This document shows, piece after piece, positions 23,901 to 38,047 of a DNA stretch of 64,000 nucleotides. The DNA is from Adenanthera pavonina (Eukaryota > Streptophyta > Magnoliopsida > Fabales > Fabaceae): NCBI GenBank assembly GCA_026686845.1, contig JAIVEN010000014.1, positions 15,610,001 through 15,674,000 of the forward strand. The letters run 5' to 3'. The position numbers and the translations under genes are program-made. Within the stretch, counting starts at the first letter, position 1, and each line of letters begins with the position of its first letter. The notes below the pieces were generated by a model. It saw only the letters and a list, made by a program, of their open reading frames with translations. It made no database searches and was not told where the DNA came from.

Positions 23901-25109
23901 TAATGCATATAATCACACACACTCTCTAACTCTCTGCTTGGCGGTTATCAAAAAATAGACCATTACAATTTGCAGTGGATGAACATGAACGTAGCATCGG
24001 CCAAGAAATTAGAAAAAAAAAAGGCATTGTCATTCATGAACACAACTTACTTACAAACAACGGAAAAGAAAACACTGACCAACAAAAACAAAGGTAAAGA
24101 GAGACACCAATGAACCATGAACACAACAGGACCTACTTACAAACAGCGAAAAAGAAAACACTGACTAACATATAATAGAGATAAAAAAAAAAAAAAGGTA
24201 CCAACATTGATTCTAGATAATGTAATTGGTGAGGGGGATCATCCCCTCCCCAATTGAGATCCAATGGCTGTTATATGGTAATCTCCTAAATAAGTCTCCA
24301 AGACTTATAAAAATGTTTTTGGTCAAAAAAATAAAAGTTCAAGGGAGTTAATTTTTAACTTTCAAACATTAAGGGGGTTATGTTCACTGATTTGAAGTTC
24401 AGGGCCGTTATATGTATTTTAGCCTTTATTTTTTTTTCTATATATTTGTTTGATTGTTCCTATAAATTCTTGTAAGAATGTGATTTATTTTCACTACATA
24501 TCTGTTATCTGTTACTGTTATTATCAGTTACTAGGGTGTAGTGACACAGGTTCCACAGGTCCTCGATATCCAGCTTTATCCTTCCTGTTCTTCAACGAAA
24601 CCTTTCACATCCTCCTTGCTATTACCATGGGAACAAAAGTTCCCAAGGCAGCCATCTCTACCATAGATGCATCAGGGAGATGGTTGATTATTGCCCCTCC
24701 CATATCTTATAAGCCAGTGTCATCTGCACACAAATAAGGCAGTGGTGGTACTCTTTAAGCTATCAGTATGATAGGCATAGATGAAGCATAATGGGGATTT
24801 CCCAGGGATTCTAGGAAGAACAAGGAGTGATGTTTCAATGTAAGAGGGAGAAGATGACAATGATGAAATAGCTCTTCCAAGAATGGAACGATGAAAAGAA
24901 AGGCATTTCCCAGGCATTCTGGAAGGAGGGGATGAAAAGGACGACACAGTTTTTCTGAAGAAATGAAAGGCCATTGCAGGGAGCTCTGTGAAGGGATGAT
25001 GATGATGTGCGGCGGGATGATCTCTGGGTCTTCATTTATGGAGGGGCGAAAGAAAAAGGAAAGGATCTAGAAATTAGAATATACAGTTAACTTTTTCTTT
25101 TTCAGTTTT
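20954..25109. other. Gene-poor AT-rich stretch
   Basis: No convincing gene from 20954 to about 24700. Noted items: a (TA)11 run near 22807-22828; MITE-like internal words near 22990-23185 (AACTACCATTATT, TAATAAATATTATCTCATATTTTGA); and a local direct repeat where ATGAACACAAC..ACTTACAAACA, AAGAAAACACTGAC recurs at ~24035 and ~24117. These look like decayed transposon DNA. Confidence 0.5.
24720..24974 (-). CDS. Unrecognised ORF with Ser/Arg-rich, presequence-like N-terminus
   Basis: An ATG-started 84-codon frame, MAFHFFRKTVSSFSSPPSRM, rich in Ser, Arg and Pro and poor in acidic residues, as in mitochondrial targeting sequences. It could be a first exon: TTTGTGTGCAG at its 3' end is a splice-acceptor-like word, and a further open stretch (PDASMVEMAALGTFVPMVIA) lies at about 24690-24620. 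That stretch soon meets a stop. I do not recognise the family. It may be a broken gene or chance. Confidence 0.25.
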   Translation of the reverse strand: MAFHFFRKTVSSFSSPPSRMPGKCLSFHRSILGRAISSLSSSPSYIETSLLVLPRIPGKSPLCFIYAYHTDSLKSTTTALFVCR

Positions 25110-25876
25110 TTTCCCCACTCCTGATGTAATTTTTCGATTAGTAATACATCCTCTTTCATTAAAAAAGATGTAATTTTTAAAAAATTTGGTTCCAAGAATT
25201 TGATCCTAGTTCCATTCGTGTTTCGTAAAAATTTCTGAATCTTTATTTTATTTTTAAGTATATTAATTAATATGTTATATAAAAACAATATTAGTGAGTA
25301 TTATAATTTTTTTAATTTTTACTATTTTGATTTTTTGTTTTTCAAATTTTGCATGATTCTAAAAAATTTACAATCCAAAGCAATAGTGAGATTAGATTAA
25401 ACTTTGAATTGGGCTGAATTCTCCCTCCCCAGCCCATTTATTATGTCAATGATTTTGTGTGCTGTATTATAATTTTATTATTTATCAACTTAAATATTTT
25501 TTTTTCAAAATTTGCATGATTTTTAAAAATTTTTGAATCCAAAGCAAATTACATGTCAGCGAGATCATTAAACTTGGCATTGGGCCGAATTCTGCCCCCC
25601 TACCCCATTCATTATATCAATGGTTTGTTTGCTTTCGGGTTTGACTTGATTTTTCCCCTTCTAGGTTCTTATAATGCCGAGATAGATTCTCTTCTACAGG
25701 TTGCTGATCCTCAGAATGTATCTGATTATGTGCGCTACTTCCTTCACCAACACACGCAAGTGATATTAATCCTATTTATACTGGTAGGATATTCTAAAAT
25801 GTAAGCTTAAGCTCTAACTTTCACGAAATGAGTTACAATACTTAAAAGTTTGCTATTTTGAAATTTCTTCTATGGC
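25110..25876 (+). repeat. Duplicated block, copy B, with an intact exon-like unit
   Basis: Second copy of the block at 18885-19808. Inside it, 25665-25759 looks like an internal exon. A CCCCTTCTAG acceptor precedes it, a GTGATA donor follows, and 31 codons are open between them (start SYNAEIDSLLQVADPQ, end YFLHQHTQ). Copy A has the same codons but is broken. I do not recognise the peptide. It may be one exon of a captured or duplicated gene. Confidence 0.65.
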
Positions 25877-26287
25877 TTGAAATTTACATGTTAAATAGAG
25901 CGTAATTTGTTTGTACTTGCATCGGTTTAGTTGCTAGTAAGGCTGATAACCATTTGTAGCCAGCAATCTTTGTTAAGCCATGAGATCCGCTCAAGACAGA
26001 GCCATGAAATACAAGTTGTGAGCATCTTTTCCTCGGTCGTAGTAAGAAATTCTATCAAATATTATATATAATTAATTTGACTAAATTTAAAAATTAAAAC
26101 ATTATTTGCATTTATAACAACATGGGATATTTAAGAGAACTTAGTTTGGAAGAAAATCAAGATACCCGCCATCATAATATTTAGAAAAAATATAGAAAAA
26201 ACCGATAAAAGCTTTTTGAAACTGAAGTATAATTTCAAAGTTCTCCTGTGTGCGAAACTCTGATTATTTTTTGGAGCAGAACTTTGA

Positions 26288-29200
26288 TCAGCAATGATTC
26301 GAAGAAGCACGACGGCGTATTTTCAGGTACCCAAACTTACAGGCACCTGGTGATGAGCCCTCAAAAATATAGGGCAAATAACCAGTGGCTTTTTTGTATC
26401 TCTGCTGAACCTGAACTCAGAATACAATGCACACATATATATCATTAGCCTCCTACGTTAAATCCTTTATGCTAAGTCACCAAATTATTGATGACGACGT
26501 CAAATATGTATAACAATGGAAGATAAGCCTCGTGATAAGGAAAATTTAGAAGTTGAGATCTTTTGGACCTTTATGTTCTGGAATATCGTAATCATTATAT
26601 GAAGTCAGGCAAACTAACATCAACAAAAAAAAAATCAGTAAAGGCTCTGACTCAAAGGTTATAAAAATACGTAGACTTTTCTCATTTTAATATCATATAT
26701 ATTTATGTTAAATTGGTAATAAAATAAAATTACCTCAAAAATTTGTTGATTGCTCTTCAGACAATTCCTACCAATTACACAAACTGTTCCACCAGAACCC
26801 CCACCGGTGATCTTGGCTCCGCATAATGTACCACCCTCAACTATAGATGCGGCACTATGCTGCAAGTCTTGAACCAACTGTACAAGCCTGTCTGTTCCAT
26901 CAGACCCAAGTCCGCAAGCAGTGTAGCTGTAGTGGCACTGCAAACCAAAGCTATTATTAGTCAAACATTTTTCCTTAGGTTAACCAAATTAATGAGGAAA
27001 CCCACTTTGCTAAAGGATTTTTTCATTCTGTCCTAATGCTATACACAGGTTAAAAGCTGGTGAATTCTTTGTCATGTAATAAGGTAATTATTCGAAACAA
27101 TGTTGAAGCCAAATTTGCAGATACTAAGAATCCAATATTTCAAGAATATTGATCTAAATTTTGATTATTTCAGTTTCATTTAGCATTTGCAAGACAAATG
27201 TGCGAAAAAGAGCGCTTCCAGTAAATCAACTGAGACCGCACATTTTCATACCTGATAAAGCAATTCTCCAAGGGCTGAAAGTTGATCAGTCGAAGTTGCC
27301 GAGGTCAACAGTGCTTTAAATGTCTGCATACCACATATCATTGGAAAATTATATATAGCAGTAGGAACAAAGAAACAGGCAGATCATAATTCATTCTTTT
27401 ATGTATTTGGAGATTCTCCTTTGGTTTATTGGAGTCTTTAATATTTAAGATCCTTGCACCGATTTTCTCTAATAAAATCTCTTCTGTTCTCTCTTTCCAA
27501 AGTCAGCTCCTATCAGAAATTGATCAAATTATGTGTGACAGGAAAAATATATGATATCCAGTAACAGGCAACAATTACTTTATGGGAAAACAGAATGTGT
27601 AAAGCAGATAATTGTCTTCATTTCTACTCAGTATAGGGAGAATTATGTTCCGAGCTACGAAGTATGGAGTACAGTAAAATTAAGCCGCATCTACATGATT
27701 CAGCTGTAAACGCTTATACTGGCATGACTACTTAATGAACTTGAATTATATAGTCAAGATAAATTTTTCTTAAGTAGCAGATTTACTAAAACTCTTTTAA
27801 TTTTGCAAATAATAATATATAACAAGGAGGCCAAGAGAAAAGCAAAATTTAGTAGAACATACATTCCTGTATATGAAAAAAATTGATAACCAAGAGCTAA
27901 CCTTAACACGGAAATTTTCATAAATGGGGTGTACTGTAGGAGCTCTCACTGCATAAGTACGCTTTTCATCAATAACAGTGACAGGATCATTATGATCAGC
28001 AAATTTCTCCAAAAATGTCACGCCAACAATGTACTCTGGAATATTCTTAGCATAAAGAGCCTCGTATCTGTGTAAATAAAGAAGACATAAAACATTTGAA
28101 TTGCAGGTAAAGTGATTGATGCTGCTACAAACACTACTCTGTAGGTTGTGACCATGAATTTTTTTGCACAATCACACAATACCACCAAGGCTTGTTGCAA
28201 TTGCAAATAAGGTTTCACTGCAACACAATGCCATGAATCTTTAACATCCTGTAATGGCGACATGATGTGCTTCTGACTACCATGGCAACAGCAACATAGT
28301 GCCACATCAGGTGATGTGGTACACAATTTCAAAACTTGGTATAAAGAGGCAACTCATTGTTTACCTTATGGTAATAAGGAGTGGTACTGATACATAAATG
28401 GATAAGACAAGGAAGAAATGAAACAAGTATATGAGAGAGAGAGAGAGAGAGAGAAACATATAAACAAAATTAAAACTGAACATCGGGAATAGTTCATATC
28501 AGAAATTTATCTACCACTAATATCTATAAAGTCTGTTAGTCACGGCAGCCTTTCAAAGTCAAGACAAAATACCCAAAAAAAAAAGGAGGTGGCAGCGACT
28601 TTACCGGTGAGGTGACAAATTGCACAAGTAATCTAAAGAGGCTTCTTTGCTCATTAGTTCTATATCATCATTCTCCACTTCATCATGGTTCAACCCATTT
28701 GGAAGCATCTCAGCCAATATCTCAGAAGCTCTGGATTTTATCATTTTCCGACCCATAAAGGTACCAATTCTGACAGATCCATAGTCTGCACCTCCAACAC
28801 TAAAATAGATGACCAATAAGATAGTTCAGCAAAAGGAGTAAAAAGAAGAAAAAAGTGGCTGTTAACATTAAAGTCAGTGATGTTTAGAAAAATGAGACGA
28901 AAGGTAAAACAGATCAACATGAAAGCTGCATATCCAAAAAAAAGTCAATGAAATAAATCTTTCCACCATTGTAGAGGCCTACAGTTGTATAACATCCTTT
29001 TCAACCTGTAAGTAATATGTCCACCCTCAATTACTTTCTTAGAAAGAACTTACAGAACCAGATACTATGATTTGTGGCGTGAAGCAGACTACGACATACT
29101 GAAGGAAAGGCAAACTAACTGACTTTTGTAAATTCAGCATTTCGGTTCAGCAGTTCAAGTTGTTTCTCTGATCATTCAGTTAAATCCTCAATTGGCTGGA

Positions 29201-32200
29201 TATTATTTCTAGTCATGTCAATGGGTCCTGTAGTTCTTATGCTTAATTTTAAATCATTAGAGTAGAGAACAAGTCAAGAAGAATTCAGCTGCTTCACTTT
29301 TTTCCTGGTTGCCATGAATGTCAGAAATAAGCTCATTTGCTGTAGGTGTAAATTTGTGCTGCCTAGCTTTATCCTCTCCTTTTCTTTAAGTGCTAAATCT
29401 TAACAATCAGTCTGATCTTGAAAACCAGAACTTACGGCATTTTACTTGAACTATCTTAGGAAGGCACTTAAAATCTACTCTTACTAGCACCAGCTAATTT
29501 CAGAGTCCAAAAGACCTTGTTCCTAACTTCTTACACTTGTTAAACACATATCAGAACTTACGCATCTGTCAGCTTATGTTTTGAAACATAGGATTGAGAA
29601 TTACAGGCAACACCCAACTGAAAGCCAGAAAGCAGAAAAGGATGTATATAGGAAAATTTGAGATAATAGACCCTACCTGTGTTTTATTCCAGAATCAATT
29701 CCCCAGAACCGGATGTGAGTGGGAATTTCTACGAGACCAACAATTTCTGCGGGCTGCACCAATAACAAGCAGTAACATACAAATCTATTTAAAAACTAAG
29801 AAAAAATAATTTTCCTTAGTTTGAACTAATGCCCACCTGGCAAATCATTGCAAGAAGTTTGTTGGCTTCACCACATGCCGAAGCCATTTGATCCATGACA
29901 CCACATGGAGCTCCAACAATGTGATTTTCCACCTAATGAAATGGTTAAAATAGAAGTGAAGCTACATTCCAGGGATAATGCGTGCGAGACAATTTATTCC
30001 ACCTAATCGGAATTGGAAATTAATTTATTGCATAAAATGTCAAACCTTCTGGCAGAGCAGCGCCAGATCTCTCGGGCTGATATTCAATCCTGCAAAACAT
30101 TGATAAATTTATGCAGTTAATGTTCAGTTGAACGAAAAATAAAATTAAGCCTACTGACCATCCAAATGTTCCCAAGAAAAACGCAATGTTTAATGCAAAA
30201 TGAATTTTTCAGTAAATGTCACACCCAGATCAAGGATAGAAAATTCAAAGGGATCTCCAGAATGGAGCAACTCAGAGTTACCCAAATATCATTTTTAGAA
30301 TGTGAGAAGAAACGTTAATTTGTCCAAAATAAAGAAAGAAACTTTTATTAGTTTTCACAGCATGATTACCATGAGCAACTGCTATAGCATGCATGCTTGC
30401 AACCTCCACAGATGCAGAAGATGAAACACCTTTTCCTTCTGGGACAGCAGATGAAACCTATTCATTTTTGTTCAAATATCTAGGTGTTAGCGAAGTAGAT
30501 AAAGATAGAGTAAGTACTAAGTAGGGCACACAGGCTGGATAGTGGTTATTTAACATGTTAAGCCCAACTTATTCTCCATCTATTCCCAAAATCAGTTCTA
30601 ATCATACTAAAAAAATCTTTAGAAAAAACAAAGACAAGGAGTATCATGGAAACGTACAAGCCATTATCCTTTCAACAAATTTAAATGAGGAGATTCAAAT
30701 CAGTGGATTGAGGCATGGGTGGTAAAAGGCAAACATAGGCTGAATCCTGAATGAAGCCATGTAATTGGGGGATAACTTAATCTAGAAAGTTAAATAAAAG
30801 TTACCGGCAAGTGAATGGAAACATATATCACTGAAATACATTGCGTGACCTAGACAATCAAAGTAATAGATATTGATTAAATTGGCATTAAATGGGTCAC
30901 ATAGCACCACTGAACTTTACAAGTTCTAATGGCTTTATGTCAATCTTCATGGCAGTTATATTTCATCTAAATGCCTTTTTATTTTTTCCTCCCAAAGACA
31001 TAACTTCTATCATGCACTCAAAATGTGTAATACATATCATGAATAGCACTATCAGGAAGCCAAATGTATTATTAAACCATTAGAAATTACATGTAACTCA
31101 TTGGCATTATGTTATCAATATTCATGGCAAATTGTCTCAGCCATCAATATGATATAATGTTTGCTGTAGTAAACGAAATTATAAGTTACTAAGGTGGAGA
31201 GTGATAGCTACCAGCATGCTAATACTATCTTCAAAACGTATGCCCAACTCATTCATTAAGACCACAATTACTCCAGCAATGTATGCTGCCCACCTGTTGT
31301 AGTAACCATATTAGTATAATAGAATGCCAGAAATGCATACAAAATCAAGTGTAGGTGATACATACTTTTGGGAAGGATCTTGAGCAAAGTATTTCCTTGC
31401 TTTTTCGTATGAGATTGGCTTCCCTCCATCCATAAAATCAGACAAATCCATGTCAAAGGTTGGACCTCGATTGCTTAATTCCGAGCCAAATGATACCTGA
31501 GATAGTCCAAATTTTATGAAATTTCTCAATAACAGAAGTAATTCTTATTTCCAAGATTCAAATAAATAGCTAAAAGAATTAAGATTTCCTCTTCAATAGA
31601 TAACATTTTCTCATTAATGTGCTTCACTTATCATGCATCAGCCAGTGCATGCTTCCACAGCCTATGTTTTCTTGAAAGAAGTAAATAGTGATTTCACATA
31701 ATTTTGAACATACAATTTGCAAAACAGCAGTGGGTTTATCCCCTCTGGCATTCTGTCGAGCCTGAGCATGCTTCCACAGCCTATGCTTACTTGGATGGAT
31801 TCTTTGCAAAGCAACATGGCAGGCTTCTCTTATTGGCATCTGCAGTAAAATGAAATCAAAGAAAAAAATATGTAAGAGGTGAGTGAGCACCTGTCTAGAA
31901 ATTTAAGGAATAAATTTCCTAGCTTGATAACATTTTCAGAATTAACCATTATTCATTGAAAACAAAAGTACTTGATATTTTTTTTTAATGCTTCTATCAT
32001 ACTATTCTTAATAGATAAATAAGGAACCAGTTTCTACAATATTGAAAGAAGTGGCAACAATGGGCTGAAATTCTACTTCATCTGTTCATGCTGTTTCTCA
32101 TTTAATTTAGAATCTGTAATAGAAAATGAAAAATTGGCTAAGAATATGAAGTAATGTCACCAAACAAAGAAAGAGTGATGCCATTCTTCTCTATTTGACA

Positions 32201-35200
32201 GGACCATCAAATCGATCTTATCATTTACTGAAACTAACTTCAATGTGTGGAGTTTATATAATTAACACTACAATAAACTACACAAGTGCACGGTTAAGTT
32301 CACAGTCAAAGATTAATATAGATGCAATCAAATGCAATTGAAAATTAAAATCCTAAGCAAATAAAAAGAGAAAACCTGCAGGACAAGGCTTCCAGAGTAG
32401 TCAGCAATTCCACCCATTACATCTAACCTACCAGGAGCTCTTGTCACAAAAATTTCTTCCTGAACGTGGAAAGGAACAAAATTACCATCACACAAAAATA
32501 TTTGAACCAAATAATTTATTTAGTATCATGCAAATAAATGATTTATTCAGCAATACTGCTTTTAGGTTGATAGTTGCTATTGAGACAGATCAATTTAGAG
32601 GAAAAAGGGATCTATCAAAAAACAATTTTCAGATGAAATACAAGACCTCCAAGTTGAAAAGGCTAGCAGCAGCCTTGCGCTCACGTGTTGTGTGCTTCTC
32701 ATCTAGTTCAGATAAGGTCTTTAAGAAAGCCACGGTATCTGGAAGACCTTGAACATCTCCATGAAGAATCTCGAAATGTTCATTGTGCCTGAAGAAAAAA
32801 TATAAAGAAACAAAGTCAGGAATAACAGTTACCTAGTCTAGATTTAACCATGTAAACAATTATTAATTATTACGGAAATAAAAGAAGAGTGATACTCACA
32901 AACTGAATATGGAACCTTCATCATCCACTAAGGAAGGTGGGGATGAGTGTCCAAGTTGATTCTCAGCAGTTGCATACCATTCTGGGATTGCAATATCTCG
33001 TCCAGGGGACCTTTGTAGTTGATAACCAAGAACTATGGCATCACGCAATCTTCTTGCACCACTAAGCTATATTTTGCATAGCTAAAATGTAAGTTTCATT
33101 TCTTTCTCCAAAATTAAAAGAGATAGAGATAACGAAGATGTGGCCACAGCTTGAAAATCTTAAACTATGACTGCAACTTAAAGGTTTCAGAATCTCTTTA
33201 CCTTGTCTGATGCATAATTTTTCCCAAAAGCTGTTTCCTGCAGGATGTGGGCTGCCACCTATATTTTTAAGACATTTATGAGCCAACCATCGAGGTACAG
33301 AAGGGAAGAAATCTGAAATTAGGTTAAGATGAAAAATTCAAATACAAGGTAAATTGTGATGAAATGACAGTTAAAATGAAATTGAAAAACTTAAGGGTCT
33401 CATTTAAATTGCACAATACAGGTAGCAGGTCTGGAAAATTCATCTCAAAGAGCAGGTCTTTCAAAGTTGCAATGTTAGGTACCTCAAGGTTTGTGTTAGT
33501 GCATTATTGGGTGACTAAGAAGAAACTTACAAACAATTCAAGCTTTTGATACTGTGTTTTAAATCTCTTAAGTATATGCTAGGTTGATTTGGCTAAACAT
33601 GTTAACTCTTTAGGGGCCCATTAATGACTTGGTCTTCAGGGTCGAAATTGCATGGTTCAGCACTTCAGCACATACATTGACTATGAGATTACCAACAGTT
33701 AAAAAACACAAAATGGCAACATTGTGGCAAAATATAAAAAGTGTAGAAATTCCTATTATTTTGAAGGAGTTATTTACCCATATTAGCTTCATTTTTCTTC
33801 CCCATGTTTACTTACATGACTTCTTCCCCTGCTTCTATGATTAACAAATCACTTTTTCTTTTCTGCTGATGATACAAAGACTTTTAGAAGAGTCAATAAT
33901 GCAAGAGAAAGAATGTACCTCTCCACCATTTATGCCTCCTTCATAGCAGGGCTTCAAAGTCATTGCACGTTCAAGATAAGGTTTCCAGTGACCAGTGAGT
34001 AAATCCCTTCGAATCATTTCAACGCCACTTTGATAATGCTGAGCAGAAAAGCCGAACATAAATACTTACTTGTAAGGCTTTTGATGAAAGAAAAGGAAGA
34101 GAAATAAAAAATGAATACAGACCGGCTTGAGAAAGCAAGAGTACCTCAAGCATATTTCTCAAAAAAGGTTCTTCATTGAAATAGTCTCTCCGCACAAAGA
34201 CAAAAGGGCACTTGTATGCCAAGGCTTCACTAACAGTGCCATATCCAATTTTTCCTAAAATAACAAGCAATAAGTGCAACTTTTTCTTTTAATACAGCTT
34301 CAAGGTTATGGAATTTACATACGAACCAAGCATACAGTCAGATGCTGCAATAAGGTCAGGTGTATATGCTTTTTTGGCAAGTTTTATGAAATTTGGCGGA
34401 AGGTCCTGGCTGTCAGAAGCACCACAAACCTGGGTCACAACAGCAAACCATCACCACATAATGCATAAGAGCACAGTTGCCAAGAAAAATTTAAGCAGAC
34501 AAACACATGAAACAAAATAGTTTCATATGTACCAGGCATAACCAGCCAGGAGGTAAGAACTCCTCCTTTAACTTCCATCCTGATGGCTGGAACAGCATAA
34601 TAAATCATGAAAATAGAAGACATCAGATTGCGGGAAGAATCTGTCAAGACCCAGAGAGGTCTGATACAATACATAAACGCCATAAAAATTACAATGAAAG
34701 GGTTAATGGGTTATACATTGCAAAATACTGCAACAAATCAATATACTGATATCAAACAAGATAACTGAATAAAAACAAATCAATAAATATGAATGTTAGT
34801 GAAAAACCAAACAGATGTTGTCTTGGATGATTCAACTTCAGTAAATAAACATATGAACAGATGATGCACGAGAGAATCAAAACACCAAGCTTTATGATTT
34901 ACATTTGGCATTTTCTTGGAATCCAAGTATCATATGATTTACATTTGACAATTTCACTCTTCAAATGAATATCATATACGCACCTCACCCCAACTTACAT
35001 ATAAATAATTCAGCTACCAAGGCATCAAGCAGAGATCAAGAACATGAGTTCAACAGAACAACAAGGGTAGAAATATACAGTAGAAGAATATTTTATCATC
35101 AACAAAAAGTAATTAAGTTCTGGTCCTCAAAAGAAATTCAAGTAATCACCTGGCCACCAAAGTTGAGGATGACTAGCTTCACATTGTCTGCTATCTCAAG

Positions 35201-37951
35201 TTCCTTCCTCACCTTCAACAGGGTAATTAAAAGATTGTGAAAATTTGCAATTAAATAATCCCATGGAAGAACTGCACTAAGGTTTGTGAGGTAGTACCTC
35301 TTTTTGGGATTTGTGCAACCTCCTCACCACCAAAGGGACATCAATAACATCACGAAAAGCTGGCACTGCAGATATTAGAGATGCCACAAATCTGTTTAAT
35401 TATTTCCAAGAACCAAAAAAAAATTTAAGGAAAAAAACGTTATGCAGTTGTATGAATTTATGAGCCAACATACTTGGGCAATATCCTGGGAGGCGGATGA
35501 GGAATTCACAGTGAGAATAGTCCTCCGCTATCTGTCTCAGAATTTATGCAACTAATCTTAATATGTTTGAAACACAACCACAGTGAAAAGTTAAATGTAA
35601 AACTAATCCGAGTTTAAAAGTTTTGCTTATGTTCATCTTACCCAAGAACTTCTCACTCCATTCATCTGATCAATTTATATGCTCTAAAATAGACAATATT
35701 GGAATACAAACTAATGGTACAGATGAAATATTGAAATTGACATATTCTGATTATATTTTTGGTTTGTTTGATAATTAAATTTGATCAGAGCTTCTATTTG
35801 AATATATATATATATATATATATCAAAGCCCACTAGAAAACAAGACTGAGACTGGAGACTGAAAAACAGGTTTAGACATTAAAGCATATTGATTTTAGTC
35901 ATATCGCACTAGTAAGTATGAAAGGAGAGAGACCGGAGACTTGACCTAAAAGATTCTTGCTCAGGTCTAACATTTCTATTGAAGAAAACTATAACAAAGG
36001 ATGAGCTAATCTCAAAAAGGAGGGAAAAAACACAATTGAAAAGATAACTTCCTATCAAGGAAAGTGTGATAACCTGCCAAACTATTGAACGATGATGATA
36101 CCCAGCAGCCATGACATATTCCGCATAGATGAAGTCCCAACTGATATTACAAAAAACATGCAATGAGGTTAATTATTCACAGTTCAGAAAAATAAAAAGG
36201 CAAAATTATTTTTAGTCATGAACAAACACAATTCCTGTTGGGCATCCGCTTACATTTAAGGTTTGCTTGTGGGTAAAGACTATACAAGGACGTGAAACAA
36301 GAAGTAAATCCAAAATACCTAGAAGTGACTTTGGGTACTACGAAACACCCAAAAAAAAAAACCTAATACTAAACGCTAGAGGAATGAAAGAGAGAGTGAG
36401 AGACTTTCAAAGGATATAGATTAGCATATTGACAATAATGTCATTTGCAACATTTTCTATTATAACGGCAGTATCAGCGAACAGCATACATGCTTCCTAC
36501 ACATGATGATGCTTCTTCCTCCTTACCCAATAACTTAATGTTATATAAGCCTATAAATTAACTTGCAGTAAATATAAGTTACCTGAAATTGGTCACACAA
36601 ACTGAACGAATTCCAGCATCTGCTGCCGCGCGACATACTACGGGGACTACATCAGAGACCTGCATTTTTATATTAGCTTCAGAAAGACCAGCCAAAGACA
36701 ATATATTCTATTGAAGGAGACTCTAAACAGATATTAAATTTGTAACATCACGTCTTTTGATATTAGTTGTTAGTTCATAATCAGAAATAAAGAAGTTTTC
36801 CTCCAATTAGATTTCATAACAAAGTGATCATGGTGAAACATTTTAAAATTTCTCTTTTCCTTTTTTTCTGTTAATCAATAAGGGATGAATATATTCATCA
36901 GAAGAATGGGGGGAAACACAGAATGATTTGATGTACCACTAAGTCGGCTTTGATGGAGTTCAGCCACTCTGTTTCTTTTTCCAAGATAGTAGCACGGGGC
37001 TTCACTGCTGTTTCAGAGTACTGACATAGCCAAATAGAAAACAAGAAATACATTATTAATATATATATATATATTATATACCAAACTGGAAGAATATATG
37101 ATAACCGATGAAATGAAGAATGATGTTTTGTACCTTCTCCAAAGATGCAAGGCGATCAACTGTTAATGCATCTGCCTGAACAGCTCCACAGTCCAAAAGC
37201 ACCTAAGTTTACGAATTGTTTGAAAAATAAGGAACCGCAGCTCCACAAATACAAATTTCGCAATCACTCAAGTGATCCATAGAATATGCATCAAAAGTGT
37301 ACAAGAACCAAGCCAATTTGACCGGCTTCCGGTTTTGTTTTATATGGCCACATTTCATCTAGGTTACATTCCAGAGGTTTTACGAAATTAAATATGATGT
37401 CTTTCAAAACTATGATATCCACAATTTATTATTACGGATCTCCCTTCTCGTGTTTGGAGTGACTTTACTTTAGATAGATCATACTCACCTTGCGAATGAA
37501 GAGGCGAGGAGACTGAATATCAGAGGTGAAGACAAAGTCTGGAGCACCAGTCACCACGTGCACATCATGCCCGGCAAGAATTAGATGACGCACCACCTAC
37601 GCATTCCAGAGTGGAAAGTCAAAAAACCAGATCGCATGCAAGCTGAAGTAATACATACAAAGCAAAAATGTCCCAAAAAAAAGAAGGTGAATCTCCTTTT
37701 CTAAAAGAAGATTTCCATTGGCCAGAACCGAGTTCGCAAAGCCAGAGAAAAAATCGAATTCCGGAAATGTCAATGCGAAAAAGCGGCCATAGGGCCGAAA
37801 GTGACAGGAAAACAGAAAAGAAGTAGAGAATTGGAAATGAGACCTCAGCAACACGGGTGGCGTGGCCAAAACCATGACCGGTTACATAGTAAGCGAAGAC
37901 CAAGTGCTTCCTGGAAGCCGAGACTGCATCACTTTCTTGTTCGATCCTCAT
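26288..37951 (-). CDS. ARA1: L-arabinokinase (glycosyltransferase-like domain fused to GHMP kinase)
   Basis: Phosphorylates L-arabinose at C1 with ATP, salvaging sugar released from the cell wall into the UDP-arabinose pool. There are 29 exons on the complement, all GT-AG and in phase, totalling 980 aa. First exon 37951-37844 (start MRIEQESDAV), then 37596-37489, 37202-37134, 37020-36937, 36659-36583, continuing to 26937-26734 and 26410-26288. The N-terminal half is a GT-B-like domain (YYVTGHGFGHATRVAEVV). The C-terminal half is the GHMP kinase. Motif 1 is TRAPGRLDVMGGIADYSGS (exon 32459-32376), motif 2 the ATP loop PEGKGVSSSASVEVAS (30457-30370), and motif 3 KITGGGSGGTVCV (26937-26734). The C-terminus ends KFGYLKIRRRASSNHC. 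Domain order and length match Arabidopsis ARA1 (At4g16130, from memory). No break is seen. Confidence 0.96.
28433..28454. repeat. (GA)11 microsatellite in an ARA1 intron
   Basis: Perfect GA dinucleotide run in the intron between the coding exons ending at 28605 and starting at 28067. A comparable (AT)n run lies at 35802-35823 in another ARA1 intron. Confidence 0.9.
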
Positions 37952-38022
37952 TGTCTCTCTCAGAAATGAACTCGTTTGTAGAATAGTCTGTGATGATCAC
38001 ATATAGAATGGGAAATTCAGAG

Positions 38023-38047
38023 TATATATATATATATATATATATAT
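38023..38047. repeat. (TA)12 microsatellite upstream of ARA1
   Basis: Perfect TA run about 70-95 bp upstream of the ARA1 start codon, in the expected 5' UTR/core promoter. No other TATA candidate is nearer. It could serve as, or disturb, the TATA region, and its length is likely to vary between individuals. Confidence 0.85.
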
